Assembly (NCBI GenBank): GCA_021234155.1
Contig: JAJEKV010000001.1
Coordinates: 27,669,768 to 27,733,767, forward strand
Origin: Isoetes taiwanensis
Lineage: Eukaryota; Streptophyta; Lycopodiopsida; Isoetales; Isoetaceae
Length of the DNA: 64,000 nt
Direction: 5' to 3'
In this document: piece by piece, positions 57,140 to 64,000 of the stretch
How positions within the stretch are numbered: the stretch's first letter is position 1
Layout of the letters: the number at the start of each line of letters is the position of its first letter
Notes under the pieces: model-generated
What the model saw: only the letters and a program-made list of their open reading frames with translations
Databases searched by the model: none
What the model was told of the DNA's origin: nothing
Made by a program: the position numbers and the translations under genes

Positions 57140-58060
57140 AAAATTACATGACGGAAAAATAGGGGGCGCCCCCGATATTGTTTTCCGGCGACTTCCGGTA
57201 GTTTTTCTTCAGCGGCGCCGCCCATCACACCATGGGAATTGGTTTCGCCTGAAGCATGCGGCAATCACCCATTCCTTTGGTGTTCCACGCCGCTGCTTCG
57301 CGTGGCCCACTCATCGTAATCAGTGGTCGTCTTATGGAGGGGGAAGGTGAGGTAGCATCTAAGGGCAGGGCAGATCGACCTGAAGAAAAAGGCGTCTTGG
57401 GGCCGAAATTTCAAGGCCCCTGTTTTTTCGTCTTATCTAACTGTCTAGGGCTTCATATTGTGCTGTGCACTGAACTATGATGTGGTATGTTTTATAGTCT
57501 TCGTTTTGTGCTGTCCTATATTGTGTTTGCACTAGCTTGGTGTCTACCTGTGAATTGGTGTTACTTGGCGAGGAGAACCTAGCGCAACATATGAACTCAC
57601 GACTGCTGCAAAGTACACAACCAACATGGACTTTGCATTCAACTCTGATTGCGGAAGTTTTCCTAGTCCATTTCTCTTCTCTTCCACGTCTCTAGAGATA
57701 AGTTGTTCACTATCTCACAACCTTATGGCACAACTGCGGGTTGATGTGTCCCTTTGTTTCCGTAGTACAATAAGAATGGATTTGAGCAGGGAAGAGAAAT
57801 CAGTGGAGGAGTCTGGGATTTGAAGCTACATTTATAACCGAACTTTGAGTGTAACTTAAAAGCTGATCGAAACATTCTAGATATCCTGATAATCAGCGTA
57901 TTCAGATTAAGTTGCTTTATAGGCATCTGTCTAATCTAAATAAATCAGGAACACAGTTTGATGTTGTACTTATCTGAAATTTTCATCCCAGCTTCTTATA
58001 ATTGCCAGGGGAGTTTTCTGTGGTTCAACTGCTACACTTAAAAGCAAATGCCTAAATTTA
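57140..58060. other. No supported gene
   Basis: Downstream flank of the minus-strand exonuclease gene. GC-rich until about 57420, then AT-rich. Only short open frames. Confidence 0.4.
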
Positions 58061-58068
58061 GACGATGG

Positions 58069-59504
58069 CTAGGATGGACCATCTACAAGATGTTCAGATG
58101 GATTTGCCCTTTCTATGCATAGTGCAGTTGGTTCAGGTGGTAGTGATGTTGGTGGTTCTAGAGAACAAGTAATGTTCAAATCTACTCCCCTCCTGAGGAG
58201 CTCCAATGCAATAGAAGAGGTATTTTTTGCATCGTCTAGACCACAGTGATGGCGTCCCTCCCACTTCAGGCCAGCCAAAGCTACTGCATCTTTCAAGTTG
58301 CAGCGTTGACCATAGTATCTTTGAAATGGGACCTTCAGGTTTATCCACCTGAAAAAAAGAAGCTTGCCAGGTATTAGCAATTTCAATCCTTAATGAAAAG
58401 GGCTTAATGTTCTTTACTCATAGAAGCGTCACCTATTGAAATATGTGGGCTTTTGAATGCCCTTCAACTTGCATTCAGTCTCAAGCATGGTCTTGCAATC
58501 CCAGTCTGTCCAGGTCACAATTGAGAACCTGGTTTCCTTTATGCCATTCCACTCAAGCCAAGTATCGTGCATCAATAAAGCCTCTTCTAGAGAGACGCCT
58601 TCATCAACCTATCCAAAAGATATATATAGATGCATATTACATGCTTGGGCTATTCATGACTAAAAGAGTTCTAGAATTAGTTAGTAACAATTACTCCAAA
58701 AGTAAAGCCTGTTTTTCTTGCTTCAAATTCATGTCCAGTAAGTACCCCTCTATAGATATTTGAATTATTGCAATACTCCAAAGAACAAAAGCTAACCTGA
58801 GGTTGTTGTATACCGGTGAGATACTTGCAAAACTCTGTCAATTTTGGATGACGAACTGGTTTTACATAGGCCTGAAATGTGTCCACCATGGTCAAAGACT
58901 TTGCATTGACCAAAACAGAAGGGAATTCAATAATCTCTTGTGGGTTGAGAAGCATGAACTGATCACATGTAGCTTCAAAGTCAATTACGACTAAATAGTC
59001 AAAATGTCTTGAGCTAACTTCAGGCAAAGCTAAGCATCTTCCTGGAACTTGATCACTTTCTGCAGGGGAAGAAAAAGCTTCAATCTTGCCTGGAGGGTTC
59101 ATAACAGTGCCAACTGCAACTTCTTTGGAATAAACATCCTCCAGAATTAAATCACTGGCAGGCAAGGAAGTGGCAGGTTGATCTAGAAGAGCACTATCAG
59201 AATGTGAAGCAACGACTGTAACCTTCTTGGATAAATTAATTTCAGGGCCCTTATCAATAGAAGAAGGAGGCGCTTCCTGAAAGGCTGTATCACGTGATCT
59301 TTTGCTGTACAAGCGGCATAACGCAATCTGACGGTTCCTTTCCATTCTCTCTGCGCAACATTGGAATGCAAAAATTTGTCTGTAAGTGAAGCTGCCAAAT
59401 GCCAAATCACATGCCAAACCTGCACAATCGTTGTAATAATAAAGCACACCACACCACAAGCCATTTTTTTTCCTTCTAAAACATGTATTACCTAGAGGCT
59501 TCAT
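58069..59504 (-). CDS. ERI-1-type DEDDh 3'-5' exoribonuclease
   Basis: Visible coding exons: up to 58797 on the 5' side, 58608-58433 and 58348-58069, with clean GT/AG. The exonuclease domain starts YLVVIDFEATC (motif I, Asp and Glu), then PQEIIEFPSVLVN and TEFCKYLTGIQQPQ. Exon 2 has TWTDWDCKTMLE (motif II Asp), and exon 3 has HHCGLDDAKN (motif III His and Asp). All four acidic residues and the His are present, so it should be active. The family trims histone mRNA, small RNA or rRNA 3' ends; the closest plant relatives I know are the ERL1-like/At3g15140 group. A GTAATA...TTGTGCAG intron is probable near 59487-59425, so the N-terminus (first ATG 59504 or slightly upstream) is uncertain. Upstream residues are low-complexity, perhaps a transit peptide. 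Confidence 0.85.
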
Positions 59505-59519
59505 TCCGGAAGCGCATCC

Positions 59520-60715
59520 ACGACTTCGTTGCCCTATTTTTAAAAAGAACTACGGACTTTGGCTGGTAAGTTGAGGCCGGTATTTGACCAAATTGTAGGG
59601 AATCTAAACAATAATTTAAATAAATAAATGATAACCTTTGTGGCAGAAAATAGCTTGTATTTCTTTTTACGATGTTTCGTTAGGTTTATTTGTGTGGTCA
59701 GGTCGATTTATTGCTAAGGGTGGGGGATCACATGCCGCAAAAAAAACTCCCCCAGAAAACGATATAAAATAAAGCAAAAGCAAGTTGTTTTATCAAATAC
59801 CAAATAGCAAAACACTTCGTGTCACACAAACCGCTTTGAATAAAATTGCCAATTGTATTCAGACATGGTAAAGTGTTTATACAAATATGTTACAATTCAA
59901 AAGGCCTTGCGTTAATAGCACGCCTTCTTCTCCAGAGGAATACAATACTTCATGTAGATATATGGTACCATAGGCCTCATTATTGCAGCCACACGCCCTT
60001 CTCCATAGGATGAATATATACTTCATACAGATGCCATAGTACTTGCTATAGGCCTCACAGCCATCCACATGATAAGGCTGCAGTACTACAGACCTACGGA
60101 CAGGATAAATAAAATAATTGACGTCGATGCAGACTCATTACAACGGCCAGAGCAATGGTAATGGAAAATCCATATTAAGAAGCTGTACATGCAGATGACC
60201 GTGCCTGTACTCTGCTTGCACAGACTTTGGTACAGCAACTGCTAGATCTCCTTGGAGTGAAGCATGTGTATGGTCCAAACTAAGCAGTCGTTAGTACTTG
60301 AATGGTTACCATCTTCACCGGCTCCTGGGTAAATGAACTATCTTGGCTTGAATTCAGATAGCGATGTTTCTCAAGGTCCTCGCATATGTCTTAGAAACCA
60401 CAGAGCCATGGATTACGCAATATTTTTACATAAAGTAACTACATCACCTGTATAATGATTAGCGTGGCAGTTTCTTCTTGCCATGAGAACATATGGTAAC
60501 ATCACAATACCTGAGACTTGGAGCAAATGATCTCAACGTTTAAACTTAAGAGACTAGGGATGATCTTTACCAATGTTTTCACATGCTCGCCATTTTGAAT
60601 GACGAGAGAGCCAGATCCTTCTGCAACTCGAGAGCAACCAGAAACAGGCTTAATGACACCCCGGGGAAATAAGAAAAATATCTATATCGACCTAATGGCA
60701 TGACTGGGTTATTCC
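59520..60715. other. Intergenic, with a short diverged tandem repeat
   Basis: No gene seen. 59919-60064 holds two diverged copies of a unit of about 70 bp (CACGCC(C)TTCTCCA...TACTTCAT...ATAGGCCTCA). The right part is probably the 3' UTR of the CCCH gene. Confidence 0.5.
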
Positions 60716-60718
60716 TTA

Positions 60719-63700
60719 CTACCGACCTAGTGGCCCTGTTTGTGACACTTTCCTTGCTTCCAATACAAAATCTGGTTTGATTAGCTTTTCTAGTTCCTCT
60801 TGCGATAATCCGTCAAAGGTCAGTGATTCTAATTCTGGCCATGCAGAAATTGGCCTCGCCTTTTTCGGTAAAGGTTCCCCAGCATTTGCTGGGGACATCA
60901 TATAATTCAGGCTAATAAAATCTGGAGTCTCGCCCAGGCTAATAAACTCTGAACTTTCGTCAGATCTAACAGCTGGAACCTCAAGATTTACATCCTCGCC
61001 TACAACTACATCCTCAGTGGAAAAGTACCTCCTCTTCCTTTTCATTCCAATTTTACGACCACCTGACGCCATACAGCATTTTTCTTTCTTTATTGGATGG
61101 TGCAGTTTGCAGGACCTTCCATTGGGACATTCACCTGTTTCCTCGTATAGTGGACAAACATATGTGTGCTTTTTGTTACACTGCAAAAATCAGTCGTCAA
61201 ATTACCAAAATCAGTGGCAGTGGTAGAATACATGCACCATTTAAAGAGATGAATACATAACCTTATCCCCATCAATACAGTAGCCCCTTAAAAAACCCTC
61301 ACAGACTGGTGCCCTCCGGTTCACATTAACATGCCGATATGGACAGTGTTCATTTGTGCATAGCCCTAAGCAGAAAATCACTTTCTTTTAAAAATTCATA
61401 TCAAAACAAATACAAGAAATAATAGGAAGAGAAAAATGGGAACCTTCAAGAAAGTATGAACAGTCGGGCATCCTATCGGGTATGACCTGTACAACAGGGA
61501 GGATAAAATGTCTTCAGAGGGCAAAAAAAGAGGTAAGGAAAAAGACAGAACGGTCTCACAAATATACTACCTTGTGAGTAAGTAAACAATCTGATGCTGT
61601 GCATGTGCCTTTCAGAAATTTTGTGCATACAGCAATCTTTTCAGGATCATGAATATAAGGACATTTTCCATTGCCCTTGTTGCATTTACCAAACCTTGTA
61701 AAAAATTGACAGTATAGTTGCTTCTTGGCCAAACGGGAGCGGGCATTATGAAGACTCCACCGAACCTTCTCACTAGCAAGTGCCCGACTTGACGCTTTGG
61801 GATCTCTAACAAGCTGATTGCCATTTCCCACTCTAACATAACTGCTTACATATTCTGTGACTCAGCTTTGAGGTTTTAAATCACCAAAAGGATGTAAAAA
61901 ATTGAACTTACAGTGCTCCGCCAATGGACGCTCTCCTGGGAGTCAGTAACATAGAATTGTTGCCAGATATATTCTTCCCATCTACGCTTTCTTGCGATTC
62001 TGCTATATTAACAAAAAATATTTTCAATTTAAGATAAATGCCCTGAACCACTGATATTTTCCTTTCCGTGGTTGACAACAAACAACTGCTTTTCATTCGA
62101 CTGACTCCGCATTCTTAAATCCCGCAAGGCAAGTCAGAAAGAGAAACATGGATGAATGGGAACTGGAAGATGCAGACAAATCACAAGCATCTCCATAAAG
62201 GCTTACACTCATGATTAGAAGCCATAGAAGGGCGAAGCGTCCAAAAACAATTTACCTTATTCTTTATATAAGCGGAGCAATCCAAAATTTGAACGGAATT
62301 TACCTGGCAATCGCTGCAGGGTTCGTTGTGTAGGATCCATTTTATACCGCACAAGCCCAACAAGCACAATGCGTTCCCCTGAAAGCACAAAAGAATGAAC
62401 TAAGCATAAACAGTTTTGTCTCCACAGTAAAAATAACTTACGGGAGTGGAGCTTAGACCCTCGTGCGGCTCTCCGTGCCGCCCTCCTATCTGCCTTAGCT
62501 TTTGCTGCAGCTACTGCAGCCTCAGTAGCTGCTTCTTTTTCATTTCGACTCTGCTTTTCAAATGCTGCAACTGCTTTTGTAGCCTCCTAAACAAGCATGA
62601 TATGTCCATAAGCAACAAAACAAAAACCCAGCAGGTGCATCCCAGCCTGTGTCTCACCTCACTCGCCTGTTTTGAACGACGCTCCAAAGACTTAGTCCAC
62701 TTTAAATTTGTTCCACCTACACTTAGAACCCCAGATCTCCGAAGGGAAAACCCATTAGCCGAGCGTGTATACAATGGCTGTGCATTGCGAAGCATCTGAA
62801 GACGTTTACTGCAAAAGATACCCAATAACCAATGAGACATCAAATGGAATGAAAAAATGACAAAGTTGCAAAGGACTACCTGATGAAAAACAGTAATGAA
62901 CCCTTTTTCCCTTCGGGCAACATCTTCAATCTGCTCGACTGGATTACTGCTGTATGGGATCGTCTTTTCCATGGAATTAGGGATGGAGTGACGAGCTTTG
63001 AGTGTGCACTAATGTCAGCACTACCCATCGCAGCACTCAATGTCCATACCCGGGAAGAGTGTAATCCAGCACGTTTCTTGAAGACTGCAGACACAATATA
63101 CTTGAATACTCTCCAACAGACATAAAAAGTCACTATACTTTGACAAATCATACCTTTTCGAAGCTTTGTTTTCCTTTTGAAACCGTTGCTTTTTGAAATC
63201 AAGCTCTTCTGTTTAGACATTACATCATTTGGAATGACACTCTTATCCTTCAAATCTACATCACTCTTCTTCCTAGAACTATCTTCCTTGATATTGCGAA
63301 CAAGCTGGTTTGTTTTTCTTTTAACATAAGAAACTGACAATGAAGGACCAAGCTTTGTTAGGGTCTGTGGCAGAGCAGCTACAACAAGCTGGTTTGCTTT
63401 ATTTCGCACGTATGATGTAGCAACAACTTTGTTTGAAGTAAGCTCAGTATTTGGCTTGTCTTCTTTAAGCACTGGATTTACAGAAGCCATGGTAATGCTT
63501 CCCACCATGTCAGCAGGAGAAGTTGATTTCAATGCATTTTCAATAGTAGGCTCAGAAGAAACGCTTGTTGCAACTGGGGTTACGGATTTGATAACAATAT
63601 CACTAACATTGAGTGAGGATTCTAATCCGGGAGGCGGCAATGGGGAAGACATCGTCATAGTAGGCTGAGTGCTGTTTCCCAGACCCTGAGATTTTAAATG

Positions 63701-64000
63701 TATATTCTTTCCAGTATGAAGGGCATCATTGGAAACTATAGTGCCTTTATTACCAACAAAGACTTTTGGTAATTCACCTGCGGAAGGCTTCAAAGAATGA
63801 AGCTTGGAAATCTTTGATAACGGGTTCTCAGTTACGAATAAGGAATTAGCTGGTGGAACTGGAGCTCTTACAAGGCTATTACCTTTGCGGACATAAGCAG
63901 GAGATGAATTTAAATTTTGTTTCACGAAAGCTTTTCCAGCTGTAGCAGGAGGCCGTAAATTACTAAAATTTGTGGACACTGATGGCCTGTGCCATGTGTG
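60719..64000 (-). CDS. Five-finger CCCH zinc-finger protein, ZC3H3/plant C3H7-like (partial)
   Basis: Runs off the right edge. Exons, 5' to 3': beyond 64000 to about 63153, about 62972-62884, 62813-62658, 62588-62442, 62378-62304, about 62000-61912, about 61853-61570, about 61490-61443, about 61366-61262 and 61182-60719. The N-terminal part has repeats of the form YVR..NxLVR (AYVRKGNSLVR, SYVRNKANQLV, SYVKRKTNQLVR, SYVRVGNGNQLVR). Five CCCH fingers follow: CQFFTRFGKCNKGNGKCPYIH, CTKFLKGTCTASDCLLTH, CSYFLEGLCTNEHCPYRH, CEGFLRGYCIDGDKCNKKH and CPLYEETGECPNGRSCKLHH. The tail is acidic with a basic KRKRR. This layout matches ZC3H3, which acts with polyadenylation and nuclear mRNA export factors; function in plants is inferred by family. 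No frame breaks. Confidence 0.85.

Overview
This window reads as nuclear DNA of a land plant, probably a non-flowering one (fern, lycophyte, bryophyte or gymnosperm; the clade is an inference). The evidence is spliced genes with GT..AG introns, plant-type CACTA, Mutator-like, Helitron and L1 elements, and plant-type host genes. It is transposon-dense. Only three genes look like intact host genes: a BTB/KCTD-like protein (33.5-34.9 kb), an ERI-1-type 3'-5' exonuclease (58.1-59.5 kb) and a five-finger CCCH protein running off the right edge (60.7-64.0 kb). Two further host families appear only as decayed copies: an ABC1/UbiB kinase (21.6-23.0 kb) and gamma-tubulin complex component 2 (55.2-56.4 kb).

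Left end (1-6.8 kb): the most unusual region. A minus-strand spliced gene encodes a ParB-like domain followed by a bacterial-type, circularly permuted amino-DNA-methyltransferase (DLPY motif, then FSGSGTT motif, cut by the window start). Its introns and 5' flank carry 21 copies of a near-palindrome centred on TATTCCGGAATA. Two blocks repeat it every 41-42 bp, four helical turns. Beside it, on the plus strand, lies a frameshifted DUF7869-type transposase-like gene. Together these look like a mobile element that encodes its own DNA-marking protein next to phased candidate binding or methylation sites.

7.0-16.3 kb: a short SET-domain ORF, then a CACTA element with a TNP2-type transposase, a GC-rich insert bounded by 111-bp direct repeats, a kinase-like captured fragment, a Ptta/En-Spm-type second gene, and a palindrome-rich subterminal repeat region ending in a CACTA-like terminus. 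That terminus interrupts the endonuclease region of a minus-strand L1 LINE (16.3-17.6 kb ORFs, 5' repeats to about 18.3 kb).

24.3-33.2 kb: a complete Mutator-like element with terminal inverted repeats and a perfect 9-bp target duplication (CCGCATCCC). It carries an Ulp1/C48 protease gene, a SWIM-finger remnant, a small unknown two-exon gene, and two arrays of long palindromic hairpins built from the same GGTGATCCCGGAG core as its ends.

40.2-48.0 kb: remains of another element with three genes: a coiled-coil/RING-like protein, a divergently transcribed basic coiled-coil protein, and a convergent RNase-H-fold transposase with DFAENY, SDGCSSQFK and HGKG...DGAG motifs. 48.0-52.3 kb: three tRNA-derived SINE-like units and a decayed Helitron. 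A 221-bp (CT)n tract and a LINE 3' fragment follow.

Several frameshifts fall in homopolymers (C7 at 2707, T7 at 9316), so some apparent breaks may be sequence errors rather than mutations.
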